Shown here in pieces: positions 11,989-27,840 of a stretch of DNA of 64,000 nucleotides (positions are counted from its first letter, which is position 1; each line of letters starts with the position of its first letter). The notes under the pieces are model-generated. The model saw nothing but the letters and a program-made list of their open reading frames with translations. It was not told the DNA's origin and did no database searches. Origin of the DNA: Eriocheir sinensis (taxonomy: Eukaryota; Arthropoda; Malacostraca; Decapoda; Varunidae); the NCBI RefSeq assembly GCF_024679095.1, contig NW_026110552.1:248001-312000 (forward strand). Direction: 5' to 3'. The translations under genes and the position numbers were made by a program.

Positions 11989-12593
11989 TGTGTATTTTGT
12001 ATATATATTTCAATTCAAATTTAGCTTATTTTGTGTGTATTTTGTATATATTTTCATACAAATTTAATTACTTGTGTATTTTGTATATAGTTTTATATAA
12101 ATTTACGTTATTTTATGTGTATTTTATATTTATATTTATACAAATACATTCTTTATTGGTATTTTGTTTATTTATTTTGATGAATTTACATTATTTTATG
12201 TTTATTTGTATACATTTTTTATAATGTATTTACTTCATTTTATGTGTATTTTGTATATATATTTTATAGAAATCTACGTTATTTTATGTGTATTCGAATA
12301 TATATTTTGAAACATATTTACATTGTTTTATATGTATTTTGTTTATCCATTTCACTACAAATTTACCTTATTGTATGTGTTTTTGTATATTTATTTTAAT
12401 ACAAATTTAATTTTTGATGTATTTTGGTATATATATTTTATAAATAAAAAAATGCGCTATTTTATGGGTTTTGCTTTATTTTTATACAAATTTATATTAT
12501 TTTATTAATATTCTGTGTATTTATTTTGATACGATTTACATTATTCTATTTGTAGGTTTTGTACATATTTTTTTATACAAATTTACGTTTTTT
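11989..12593 (+). repeat. T-rich satellite block 14
   Basis: About 13 monomers in the order seen at 16470-16860, with many one-base deletions. It flips at ACGTTTTTTATAAAATTATT. Confidence 0.8.
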
Positions 12594-12894
12594 ATAAAAT
12601 TATTGATACCAAAATACATAAAATATTTATATAAAACTATATACATAAAATAACGCAAATTTCTATAAAAATATGTACAAAATGAATATAAAATAAATTT
12701 GCATAAAAATATGCATAAAAAGACACATTAGATAATGGAAATGAGTATAAAAATATGTATAGAAAATACCTATGAAAATAATTCAAATTGCATCGAATTA
12801 AATTAAGAAAATACACAAAATAATGTAATTTTGAATGAAAATATATACAAATACACATAAATAACCTAAATAAATACAACATACACATAAAATA
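12594..12894 (-). repeat. T-rich satellite block 15 (minus)
   Basis: About seven monomers related to the reverse complement of 7740-7930. It flips back at ATAAAATATTGTATTTTG. Confidence 0.8.
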
Positions 12895-14820
12895 TTGTAT
12901 TTTGTATATACATTTCAATTCAAATTTAGCTTATTTTATCTGTATTTTGTATATCTATTTTCATACGAATTTAATTACTTGTATTTTTGTATAGTTTTAT
13001 ACAAATTTACGTTATTTTATGAGTATTTTGCATATTTATATTTATACAAATACACATTCTTTTATTGGTATTTTTGTTTATTTATTTTGATAATAATTTA
13101 CATTATTTTATGTGGTATTTTGTATACATTTTCTTATACGTATTTATTTCATTTTATGTATTTTGTATATATATTTTATACAAATCTACGTTATTTTATG
13201 TATTCGTATATATATTTTAAACAAATTTATATTGTTTTATATGTATTTTGTATATCTATTTCAAATAGATTTATTTTATTGTATGTATTTTGTATATTTA
13301 TTTTAATACAAATTAATTTTTCAATGTATTTTATATATATATTTTATAAAAATGCGTAATTCAATGGGTATTTTGCATCTTTTATTTTCATAAAATTTAC
13401 ATTGTTTTATTAATATTCTGTGTATTTATTTTATACGATTTTACATTATTCTATTTGTGTTTTGTATATATTTTTTATACATATTTACATTATTCAATGT
13501 GTATTTTGTATATTATTTGAAAACAAATTTACGTTATTTTATGCGCATCTGTTAAATATTTTGATACATAATTTATTGCATGCTATTTTATGTGTATTTT
13601 GTATATTTATATTTATACAAATACACATTCTTTTATTGGTATTTTGTATATTTATTTCGATACTTATGAATTTCACATTTTTATGTGTATTTTGTATACA
13701 TTTTTTATTATAATTGTATTTACTTTATTTATGTGTATTTGTATATGTATTTTTATAGAAATCTACGTTATTTTATGTATTCGTATATATATTTTAAACA
13801 AATTTACATTGTTTCATATGTATTTTGGCATATCTATTTCAATACAAATTTACCATTTTATTGAATGTGTGTTTTTTGTATTTTATTTTAATGCTAAATT
13901 TAATTTTTTGATGTGGTATTTTGGTATATATATTTTTATAAATGCAAAAAAATGCAAGTGGCTCTATTTTATGGATGCTTTTATAAATATTTTGATACAA
14001 CTAGTACATTATTTTATGTATTTTGTATACATTTCAATCAAATTTGAAGCTTATTTTATCTGTATTTTGTATATCTATTTTCACGAATTTAATTACTTCT
14101 GTGAATTTGTATATAGTTTTACACAAATTTACGTTATTTTATGTATTTTGTATATTTATATTTACACAATACACATTCTTTATTGGTATTTTGTTTATTT
14201 ATTTTTGATATCGAATCTTACATTATTTTGGCGTGTATTTTGTATAGATTTTCTTTACGTATTCACGTATTATCAGTTTTATGTGTATTTTGTATATATT
14301 TTATTCAAATCTATTGTTATTTTATGTAGAGTTTGTATATATATATTTTGAGAAAACAAATTTGATATTGTTTTATATGTATTTTGCATATTCATTTTAA
14401 TATCTATTTCACGGATTTACCTGATTTTATTAGGCGTGTATTTTGTATATTTATTTTAATACAAATTAATTTTTTTCTTAGTGTGTGTATTTTGGTATAT
14501 ATATTTTTATAAAAAATGCGTTATTTAATTGGTATTTTGCATCTTTTATTTTCATACAAATTTACATTGTTTTATTAATATTCAGGTATTTATTTTGGAT
14601 ACGATTTTACATTATTCTGGTGTATTTGTGTTAAAATATTTTTTACATATTTTATTATTTAATGTATTTTGTATATTTTAAAACAAATTTACGTTATTTT
14701 ATGCGCATCTAAGTTAAAAATATTGATTGATAAATTTACATTATCTTTATATATTTTGTTATATATTTCAATTGGCCAAATTTAGTTTATCTCTAAATAT
14801 ATTTTGTATATCTATTTTCA
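12895..14820 (+). repeat. T-rich satellite block 16, most irregular
   Basis: Two successive passes through the monomer order that starts with TTTCAATTCAAATTTAGC (about 12905 and 14030). Both carry frequent indels and short insertions. It ends at CTATTTTCATTTTATAAAAA. Confidence 0.8.
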
Positions 14821-15597
14821 TTTTATAAAAATATATATACCAAAATACACATAAAATATTTAAATTTGCATTGAAATAAATATACAAAATGCACATACAA
14901 TAAGGTAAATTTGTATTGAAAGAGATATGCAAAATACATATAAAACAATGTAAATTTGTTTCAAAATATATATACGAATACAAATAAAAAACGTACATTT
15001 CTATAAAAATATATACAAAATACACATAAAATTAAGTAAATACGTATAAAAAATGTATACAAAATACACATAAAATAATGTAATTTCGAATTAAAATAAA
15101 TGTAAATTTGAATGAAAATATAAAAACAAATACACTTAAAATAACGTAAATTTATATAAAATATATTTGCAAGATACACATTAAAAAATGTAAATGTGTA
15201 TAAAAAAATATATACAAAAAACAAATAGAATAATGTAAAATCGTATCAAAATAAATACACAGAATATCAATAAAATAATGTAAATTTGTATGAAAATAAA
15301 GATGTAAAATTCCCAAAAATTTTCGCATTTTTTATAAAAATATATATACCAAAATACACATAAAATATTTAAATTTGTATTGAAATAAATATACAAAATG
15401 CATATACAGTAAGGTAAATTTGTATTAAAAGAGATATTCAAAAATATATATAAAACAATGTAAATTTGTTTCAAAATATATATACGAATACACATAAAAT
15501 AAAGTAGATTTCTATTGAAATATATATACAAAATACATATGAAATTATGTAAATACGTATACAAATATATATACAAAATACATATCAAATAATGTAA
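14821..15597 (-). repeat. T-rich satellite block 17 (minus)
   Basis: The reverse anchors at 14958 and 15469 are 511 bp apart. This short HOR lost about four monomers at a different place from the common 12-monomer form: the join is at about 15090-15110, where AATTAAAATAAA meets TGTAAATTTGAATG. Confidence 0.82.
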
Positions 15598-16857
15598 ATT
15601 TTTGTATATGTATTTTTATAAAAATATGCTTTATTTTATGGGTATTTTGCATCTTTATTTTCATAAAAATTTACGTTATTTTATTGATATTCTGCTCCTT
15701 CATTTTGATACGATTTGACATTATTCTATGTGTATTTTGTATATATTTTTCATACAAATTTACGTTATTTTGTGTATTTGTTTATATATTTTGACACAAA
15801 TTTACAATATTTTATGGGTATTTTGTATATATATTTCAAAAGAAATTTACCTAGTTTTATGTGTATTTTGAATATCTATTTTCATACAAACTCAAATTAT
15901 TTATATGTATTTTTGTATATATTTCAATACAAATTTTAGTTATGTTATGTGTATTTTGTAAATCTATTTTCATTCAAATATATATTATTTTATTGGTATT
16001 TTGTTGATTTATATTGATACGAATTTACATTATTTTATATGTACTTTTTATATATATTTTTATACGCATTTACATTATTTAATATTTATTTTGAATGTAT
16101 AATTTTATACAAATTCATGGTATTTTATGTGTATTTGTATATATATTTTCATATAAATTTACATTATTTTATGTGTATTTTGTACATATATTTTATTACA
16201 AATTTACCTTATTTTATGTTTATTTTGTATGTGTATTTTGTACATTTATATTTATGCACGTTTACTCATACAAATTTATATTATTTTATTGAATTTTGTT
16301 TATTTATTTTGATACGAATTACATGATTATATGTGTATTTTGTACACATTTTTTATACGTATTTACATTATTTAATGTGTATTTTGTTTATATATTTTCA
16401 TACAAATTTACGTTATTATATGTGTATTTGTATAAATATTTTGAAACAAATTTACTTTATTTCATGTATTTTGTCTATATATTTCAATTCAAATTTAGCT
16501 TATTTTGTGTGTATTTTGTATATATTTTCATACAAATTTAATTACTTCTGTGTATTTTTGTATATAGTTTTATATAAATTTACGTTATTTTAAGTGTATT
16601 TTGTATATTTATATTTATATAAATACACATTCTTTTATTTGTATTTTGTTTATTTATTTTGATACGAATTTACATTATTCTATGTGTATTTTGCATACAT
16701 TTTTTTATACGTATTTACTTCATTTTAGGTGTATTTTGTATATATATTTTTTATAGAAATCTACGTTATTTTATGTATTCGTATACATATTTTGAAACAT
16801 TTACATTGCTTTATATGTATTTTGCATATCTATTTCAATACAAATTTACCTTATTGT
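15598..16857 (+). repeat. T-rich satellite block 18
   Basis: Left part of inverted repeat P4, with monomers such as CTGCTCCTTCATTTTG and AAAAGAAATTTACC. It ends at the junction TTACCTTATTGTACATATAA, which is shared with 46552 and 55214. Confidence 0.9.
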
Positions 16858-17715
16858 ACATATAAAACAATGTAAATTTGTTTCAAAATATATGTACGAA
16901 TACAAATCAAATAACGTAGATTTCTATAAAAGTATATATACAAAATACACATAAAATTAAGTAAATACGTATAAAAAAAATGTAAACAAAATACATAAAA
17001 TAATGTAAATTGAAACAAAATAAATAAACAAAATACCAATAAAAAACGTGTATTTGTATAAATATAAATGTACAAAATACATACAAAATAAACATAAAAT
17101 AAGGTAAATTTGTAATGAAATATATGAACAAAATACACATAAAATAATGTAAATTTATATGAAAATATATATACAAATACACATAAAATACCATGAATTT
17201 GTATAAAATTATATATTCAAAATAAATATTAAATAACGTAAATGCGTATAAAAATATATATACAAAGTACATATAAAATAATGTAAATTCGTATCAATAT
17301 AAATGAACAAAATACCAATAAAATAACATATATTTGAATGAAAATAGATTTACTAAATACACATAACCTAACTAAAATTTGTATTGAAATATATACAAAA
17401 ATACATAAAAATAATTTGAGTTTGTATGAAAATAGATATTCAAAATACACATAAAACTAGGTAAATTTCTTTTGAAATATATATACAAAATACCCATAAA
17501 ATATTGTAAATTTGTATCAAAATATATAAACAAATACACATAAAATAACGTAAATTTGTATGAAAAATATATACAAAATACACATAGTATAATGTCATAT
17601 CGTATCAAAATGAATGAGCAGAATATCAATAAAATAACGTAAATTTGTATGAAAATAAAGAAGCAAAATACCCATAAAATAAAGCATATTTTTATAAAAA
17701 TACATATAGAAAAAT
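15598..17715. repeat. Inverted repeat P4, copy 1
   Basis: Plus-strand 15598-16250 matches the reverse complement of 17065-17715. Landmarks are CTGCTC against GAGCAG, and AAAAGAAATTTACCTAG against CTAGGTAAATTTCTTTT. The spacer holds a second, tighter inverted pair, about 16700-16820 against 16858-16975, around the flip. Confidence 0.85.
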
Positions 17716-18395
17716 ACACATAGAATAATTAAATTTGTATTAAAATTAATATACAAAATGCATATACAATAAATTTAAATTTGATTATATTAAATGAAAT
17801 AAATATACAAAATATACATAAAATAAGGTAAATTTGTAATAAAATATATGTAAGAATACACATAAAATAATATAAATTTGTATGAAAATATATATACAAA
17901 TACACATAAAATAACATGAATTTGTATAAAATTTGTTTCAAAATATATACGAATACACACAATAAAATAACGTAAATTTTTATGAAAATGTATATATAAA
18001 ATACACATAAAATAATTTAAATACGTAGAAAAATATATATACAAAATACACATAAAATAATGTAAATTCGTAAAAAATTAAATACACAAAATTCCAATAA
18101 AAGAATGTATATTTGTAGAAAAATATATATACAAAAAACAAATAAAATAACTAGAATTTGTATAAAAATATCTACAAAAATACACAAAAATAATTTAAAT
18201 TTGTTTGAAAATAGATATGCAAAATACACATAAAGTTAGGCAAATTTGTATTGAAATACATATACAAAACTCACATAAAATAATGTAAATTTGTATTAAA
18301 ATATATAAACAAATACATATAAAATAACGTAAATTTGGATAAAATATATATACAAAATATACAATAAATATTTTAAATATGTATAAAAATATATT
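16858..18395 (-). repeat. T-rich satellite block 19 (minus)
   Basis: It begins with the right arm of P4. From about 17800 it continues with the same monomers as the reverse of 1740-2240. It ends in the ATATTATATTATATAT flip motif. Confidence 0.9.
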
Positions 18396-18404
18396 ATATT
18401 ATAT

Positions 18405-21400
18405 ATATTTTTATTGATAATTGACTTATTTATGTATTTTGTATGATTTCTAATAGAAATTTACATTATTTTATTGGTATTTTGTTTATTTATTTTGATA
18501 CGAATTATATGATTATTTGTGTATTTTGTATATTTTTTTATACGTATTTACATTATTTAATGTGTATTTTGTTTATATTTTTATACAAATTTACGTTATT
18601 ATATGTGTATTTGTATAAGTATTTTGATACAAATTTACATTATTTTATGTATTTTGTATATATATTTCAATTCAAATTTAGCTTATTTTATGTGTATTTT
18701 ATATATCTATTTATTTTAATACAAAATCAAATATTTTATGTTTTTTCGTATATATATTTTTATAAAAAATGCGTTATTTGATGGGTATTTTGCATCTTAA
18801 TTTTCATACAAATTTACATTATTTTATTAATATTTTCTGTATTTATTTTGATACGATTTTACATTATTTTATTTGTGTTTTGTATATATTTTTTATACAT
18901 ATTTACATTATTTAATGTTTTTTTTGTATATATATTTGATACAAATTTACGTTATTTTAAGTCTATATGTTTATATATTTTCATTCAAATTTACATTATT
19001 TTATGTGTATTTTGTATATGTATTTCAATACAAATTTACCTAATTTTATATGTTTTTTGTATATTTATTTTCATACAAGTTTAAATTATTTTTGTGTATT
19101 TTTGTATATAGTTTTATACAAATTTAGGTTATTTTATGTGTATTTTGTATATCTATTTTCATACAAATACACATTCTTTTTGTGATATTTTGTTTATTTA
19201 CTTTGACACGAATTAACATTATTTAATGTGTATTTTGTATATATATTTTTATACGTATTTACATTATTTCAAGTGTATTTTGTATATATATTTCTATAGA
19301 AATCTGCGTTATTTTATGTGTATTCATATATATTTTGAAACAAATTTACATTGTTTTATGTGTATTTTGCATATTTTTTCAATACAAATTTACCTTATTG
19401 TATGTGCATTTTGTATATTAATTTTAATACAAATTTGATTATTCTATGTGTATTTTTGTATATGTATTTTTATAAAAATATGCTTTATTTTATGGGTATT
19501 TTGCATCTTTATTTTCATACAAATTTACATTATTTTATTGATATTCTGTGTATTTATTTTGATATGTTTTTACATTATTCTATGTGTATTTTGTATATAT
19601 ATTTTATATAAAATGTATTTGTTTTCATTTCATACAAATCTACATTATTTTATGTGTTTTTTGTACATGTATTTAAATACAAATTTAACTAGTTATATGT
19701 GTATTTTGTATATCTATTTTGTATGTATATTTTCATAGAAATTTACTCTATTTTATGAGTATTCGTATATATATTTTGATACAAATTTACATTAGTAATG
19801 TGTATTTTGCATATCTATTTCAAAACAAATTTACTTTATTGTACGTGCATTTTGTATATTTTTTTTAATACAAATTTAATTATTTTATATGTATTTTTGT
19901 ATATATATTTTTATGCAAATATGCGTTATTATATGGATATTTTGCATCTTTATTTTCATACAAATTTACATTATTTTATTGATATTCTCTTTATTTATTT
20001 TGATACGATTTAACATTATTCTATGTGTTTTTTGTATATATTTTTTTATACATATTTACATTATTTAATGTTCATTTTGTATATATATTTTATCCAAATT
20101 TTATGTGTATTTGTTTATATATTTTAATACATATTTACGTTATTTTATGTGTTTTTTGTATATATATTTTTCTACGTATTTAAATCATTTTATGTGTATT
20201 TTGTATATACATTTTCATAAAAAAATTACGTTATTTTATTGTGTGTATAAGTATATATTTTGATACAAATTTTATAAAAATTAATGTTATTTAATGTGTA
20301 TTTGTATATATATTTTCATACAAATTTATATTATTTTATGTGTATTTTTTCATATATTTAATTACAAATTTTCCTTATTTTATGTTTATTTTGTATATTT
20401 ATTTCATTCAATTTTAAATTATTTTATGTGTATATTTGTATTTGTATTTAGGTTATTTTATGTGCATTTTGTATATATATTTTCATCCAAAATTACATTA
20501 TTATATTGGTATTTTCTTAATTTAATTCGATACGAATTTAAATTATTTCATAGGTATTTTGTATACATATTTTTATACTCATTTACATTATCTAATGTGT
20601 GTTTTGTATATATATTTTTATGCAAATTTATTTTATGTTCATTTTTGTACATATATTTTTATAGAAATTTGCGTTATTTTAAATATATAGTTTTATATAA
20701 ATTTACGTTATTTTATGTGCATTTTGTATATTTATATTTATACAAATACACATTCTTTTATTGCTATATTGTTTATTTATATTTATACGAATTTACATTA
20801 TTTTATGTGTATTTTGTATACATTTTTTTATACGTATTTACTTAATTTTATGTGTATTTTGTATATGTATTTTTATAGAAATCTACGTTATTTTATGTGT
20901 ATTCGCATATATATTTTGAAACAAATTTACATTATTTTATATGTATTTTGCATATCTATTTCAATACAAATTTACCTTATTGTATGTGCTTTTTGTATAT
21001 TTATTTTGATACAAATTCAAATATTTTGTGTATTTTGGTATCAATAATTTTATAAAAAATGCGTTATTTCATAGGTATTTTGCATCTCAATTTTCATACA
21101 AATTTACATTATTTTATTAATATTCTGTGTATATATTTTGATACGATTTTACATTATTCTATTTGTGTTTTGTATATATTTTTTTATACATATTTACATT
21201 ATTTAATGTGTATTTTGTATATATATTTCATACAAATTTACGTTATTATATGTGTATTTGTTTATATATTTTCTTTCAAATTTACATTATTTTATGTGTA
21301 TTTTGTATATGTATTTCAATAGAAATTAACCTAATTTTATGTGTATTTTGTATATTTCTTTTCATACAAATTTAAATTATTTTTGTGTATTTTTGTATAT

Positions 21401-22534
21401 AGTTTTATACAAATTTAGGTTATTTTATGTACGCCTTTACATTATTTAATGTGTTTTGTATATATATTTTTATCCAAAGTTAATTTATTTTACGTTCATT
21501 TTTGGACATATATTTTTATAGAAATTAGCGTAATTTTATATGTATTTTTATATGTTTTCTCATACAAATTTACATTATTTTATTGATATTTTGTTTATTT
21601 AGTTTGATACGAATTACTTGATTATATGTGTATTTTGTACATATTTTTTATACGTATTTACATTACTTAATGTGTATTTTGTTTATATATTTTTAAACAA
21701 ATTTACGTTATTATATGTATATTTATAAATATTTTGATACAAATTTACATTATTTTATGTATTTTGTATATACATTTCAATTCAAATTTAGCTTATTTTA
21801 TCTGTATTTTGTATATCTATTTTCATACGAATTTAATTACTTCTGTGTATTTTTGTATATAGTTTTATACAAATTTACGTTATTTTATGTGTATTTTGTA
21901 TATTTATATTTATACAAATACACATTCTTTTATTGGTATTTTGTTTATTTATTTTGATACGAATTTACATTATTTTATATGTATTTTGTATACATTTTTT
22001 TATACGTATTTACTTAATTTTACGTGTATTTTGTATATATATTTTTATACAAATCTACGTTATTTTATGTGTATTCGTATATATATTTTGAAACAAATTT
22101 ACATTGTTTTATATGTATTTTGCATATCTATTTCAATACAAATTTATCTTATTGTATGTGTATTTTGTATATTTATTTTAATACAAAATAATTTTTTCAT
22201 GTGTATTTTGGTATATATATTTTTATAAAAAATGCGTTATTTAATGGGTATTTTGCATCTTTATTTTCATACAAATTTACATTGTTTTATTAATATTCTG
22301 TGTATTTATTTTAATACGATTTTACATTATTCTATTTGTGTTTTGTATATATTTTTTTATACATATTTACATTATTTAATGTGTATTTTGTATATTTTAA
22401 AACAAATTTACGTTATTTTATGCGCATCTGTTAAAATATTTTGATACAAATTTACATTATTTTATGTATTTTGTATATATATTTCAATACAAATTTAGTT
22501 TATTTTATGTATATTTTGTATATCTATTTTCATT
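18405..22534 (+). repeat. T-rich satellite block 20
   Basis: A long uninterrupted plus run of about 93 monomers, including the 1172-bp HOR at 20914-22085. Relative to 3295-9768 it lacks the segment corresponding to about 4390-6770, so both micro-inversions are absent. Confidence 0.9.
20914..22085 (+). repeat. 1172-bp HOR (about 26-27 monomers)
   Basis: It has the same anchor spacing and variant order as 8169-9340, including the TATTCGCATATA lead-in, TATCCAAAGTTAATT and TTTTTGGACATATA. Confidence 0.85.
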
Positions 22535-23699
22535 CGTATCATAATAAATAAACAAAATAGCAATCAAATAATGTAAATTTTTATGAGAAAACATATACAA
22601 ATACACATAAATTAACGCAAATTTCTAAAAAAATACATGTACAAAAAATGCACATAAAATAAAGTAAATTTGCATAAAAATATATATACAAAACACACAT
22701 TAAATAAAGTAAATGCGTACATAAAATAACCTAAATTTGTATAAAACTATATACAAAAATACACAAAAATATTTAAAATTTGTATGAAAAGAAATATACA
22801 AAATACACATAAAATTAGGTAAATTTGTATTGAAATACATATACAAAATACACATAGAATAATGTAAATTTGAATGAAAATATATAAACAAATACACTTA
22901 AAATAACGTAAATTTGTATAAAATATATATGCAAGATACACATTAAATAATGTAAATGTGTATAAAAAAATATTTACAAAAAAGAAATAGAATAATGTAA
23001 AATCCTATCAATATAAATACACAGAATATCAATAAAATAATGTAAATTTGTATGAAAAGAAAGATGCAAAATTCCCATAAAATAGCGCATTTTTTATAAA
23101 AATATATATACCAAAATACACATAAAATATTTAAATTTGTATTGAAATAAATATACAAAATGCATATACAGTAAGGTAAATATGTATTGAAAGAGATATT
23201 CAAAAATACATATAAAACAAAGTTAATTTGTTTCAAAATATATATACGAATACACATAAAATAACGTAGATTTCTATAGAAATATATATACAAAATACAC
23301 ATGAAATTATGTAAATACGTATAAAAATATATATACAAAATACATATCTAATTAAATTCGTGTCAAAATAAATAAACAAAATATCATGAAAAGAATGTGT
23401 ATTCGATGAAAATAAATAATAGATAATAAATTTGTATGAGATATATATGCAAGATACACATTAAATAATGTAAATATGTATAAAAAAAATATATACAAAA
23501 AACAAATAGAATAATGTGAAATCGTATCAAAATAAATACACCGAATATTAATAAAATAATGTAAATTTGTATGAAAATAAAGATGCAAAATTCCCATCAA
23601 ATAGAACATTTCTTATAAAAATATATATACCAAAATACACATAAAATATTTAAAATGTATTGAAGTATATATACAAAATGCACATACAATAAGGTAAAC
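22535..23699 (-). repeat. T-rich satellite block 21 (minus)
   Basis: It holds the TGCGTACATAAAATAACC variant near 22710 and, from 23230, the start of a 12-monomer HOR cut short by the flip at ATAAGGTAAACTGTGTAT. Confidence 0.88.
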
Positions 23700-24640
23700 T
23701 GTGTATTTTGTATATATATTTTTATAGAAATCTACGTTATTTTATGTGTATTCGTATATATATTTTGAAACAAATTTACATTGTTTTATATGTATTTTGC
23801 ATATCTATTTCAATACAAATTTACCTTATTGTATGTGTTTTTTATATATTTATTTTAATTCAAATTTAATTTTTTTATGTGTATTTTGGTATATATATTT
23901 TTATAAATAAAAAAAATGCGTTATTTTATGGGTATTTTGCCTCTTTATTTTCATACAAATATACATTATTTTATTAATATTCTGTGTATTTATTTTGATA
24001 CGATTTTACATTATTCTATTTGTGTTTTGTATATATTTTTTTATACAAATTTACGTTATTTTAAGTGTATTTGTCTATGTCTTTTCATTCAAATTTACAT
24101 TATTATATGTGTATTTTGTATATGTATTTTCATACAAATTTAAAATATTTTTGTGTATTTTAGTATATAGTTTGATACAAATTTAGGTTATTTTATGTGT
24201 ATTTTGTATATCTATTTTCATACAAATACACATTCTTTTATTGATATTTTGTTTATTTATTTTGACGCGAATTTACAGTATTTAATGTGTATTTTGTATA
24301 TATTTTTATACGTATTTACATCATTTCATGTGTATTTTGTATATATATTCCTATAGAAATCAACGTTATTTTATGTGTATTCGTATATATATTTTGAAAC
24401 AAATTTACACTGTTTTATGTGTATTTTGCGTTTTTTTTCAATACAAACTTACCTTATTGTATGTGCATTTTGTATATTAATTTTAACACATATTTAATTA
24501 TTCTATGTGTATTTTTGTATATGTATTTAAAAAAAATATGCTTTATTTTATAGGTATTTTGCATCTTTATTTTCATACAAATTTAAATTATTTTATTGAT
24601 ATTCTGTGTACTTATTTTGATACGATTTTACATTATTCTA
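23700..24640 (+). repeat. T-rich satellite block 22
   Basis: A HOR pass shortened by about two monomers: the gap from the GATACGATTTTAC variant to the GACGCGAATTTAC variant is 267 bp instead of 357 bp. From about 24205 it is the outer left arm of inverted repeat P2. Confidence 0.88.
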
Positions 24641-26002
<1,362 letters not shown>

Positions 26003-27840
26003 AAATTTTGATACGATTTTACATTATTCTATTTGTGTTTTGTATATATTTTTTATACATATTTACATTATTTAATGTGTATTTTGTATATATATTTCAT
26101 ACAAATTTACGTTATTATATGTGTATTTGTTTATATATTTTCTTTCAAATTTACATTATTTTATGTGTATTTTGTATATGTATTTCAATACAAATTAACC
26201 TAATTTTATGTGTATTTTCTATATTTCTTTTCATACAAATTTAAATTATTTTTGTGTATTTTTGTATATAGTTTTATACAAATTTAGGTTATTTTATGTA
26301 CGCATTTACATTATTTAATGTGTGTTTTGTATATATATTTTTATCGATAGTTACTTTATTTTACGCTCATTTTTGGACATATATTTTTATAGAAATTAGC
26401 GTTATTTTATATGTATTTGTATATGTTTTCTCATACAAATTTACATTATTTTATTGATATTTTGTTTATTTAGTTTGATACGAATTAAATGATTATATGT
26501 GTATTTTGTACATATTTTTTATACGTATTTACATTACTTAATGTGTATTTTGTTTAAATATTTTTAAACAAATTTACGTTATTATATGTATTTTTATAAA
26601 TATTTTGATACAAATTTACATTATTTTATGTATTTTGTATATACATTTCAATTCAAATTTAGCTTATTTTATCTGTATTTTGTATATCTATTTTCATACG
26701 AATTTAATTACTTCTGTGTATTTTTGTATAAAGTTTTATATAAATTAACGTTATTTTATGTGTTTTTTGTATATTTATATTTATACAAATACACATTCTT
26801 TTATTGGTATTTTGTTTATTTATTTTGATACGAATTTACATTATTTTATGTGTATTTTGTACACATTTTTTTATACGTATTTACTTCATTTTATGTGTAT
26901 TTTCTATATATTTTTTTTATAGAAATCTACGTTATTTTATGTGTATTCGTATATATATTTTGAAACAAATTTACATTGTTTTATAAGTATTTTGCATATC
27001 TATTTCAATAAAAATTTACCTTATTGTATGTGTTTTTTGTATATTTATTTTAATACAAATTTAATTTTTTGATGTGTATTTTGGTATATATATTTTTATA
27101 AATAAAAAAATGCGTTATTTTATGGGTATTTTGCTTCTTTATTTTCATACAAATTTACATTATTTTATTAATATTCTGTGTATTTATTTTGATACGATTT
27201 TACATTATTCTATTTGTGTTTTTTACATATTTTTTTTCATACAAATTTACGTTATTTTAAGTGTATTTGTTTATGTATTTTCATTCAAATTTACATTATT
27301 TTATGTGTATTTTGTGTATGTATTTCAATACAAATTTACCTAATTTTAAGTGTATTTTGTATATTTATTTCCATACAAATTTAAAATATTTTTGTGTATT
27401 TTTGTATATAGTTTGATACAAATTTAGGTGATTTTATGTGTATTTTGTATATCTATTTTCATACAAATACACATTCTTTTATTTATATTTTGTTTCTTTA
27501 TTTTGACGCGAATTTACATTATTTAATGTGTATTTTGTATAGTTTTAAACAAATTTATATTATTTAATGAGTATTTTGTATATATATATTTATACAAATA
27601 CACATTCTTTTATTGGTATTTTGTTTATTTATTTTGATACTTATTTACATTATTTTATGTGTATTTTGTATACATTTTTTATACGTATTTACTTAATTTT
27701 ATGTGTATTTTATATATATATTTTTATAGAAATCTACCTTATTTCATGTGTATTCGTATATATATTTTGAAACAAATTTACATTGTTTATATGTATTTTG
27801 CATATCTATTTTTGTGTATTCTGAATTTATTTTTGTTATA
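26003..27840 (+). repeat. T-rich satellite block 24
   Basis: Positions 26003-26577 are the P2 loop (variants of the 1172-bp HOR, including TTTTTGGACATATA), and 26578-27840 are the inner right arm. It ends with TTGTTATACATAGAATAATG. Confidence 0.9.

Larger units (their letters stand above)
9800..14820. repeat. Indel-rich, diverged stretch of the array
   Basis: Spacing between recognisable variants is irregular, and small foreign-looking insertions occur, for example GCAAGTGGCTCT near 13960, TTAGGCGTG near 14430 and AATTGGCCAAATT near 14770. Flips are also densest here (11.6-12.9 kb). It is either an older, less homogenised part of the array or poor consensus sequence. Confidence 0.7.
15598..22200. 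repeat. Segmental duplication SD2, copy 1
   Basis: It matches 45290-51640 in order and orientation, including the flips at 16857 and near 18400. The offset is 29.4-29.7 kb. Confidence 0.85.

Noticed and set aside
13590..14351. 253-codon ORF in the irregular stretch
   Set aside because: Same low-complexity monomer translation. The extra residues come from small insertions in the indel-rich stretch, and no family resemblance is visible.
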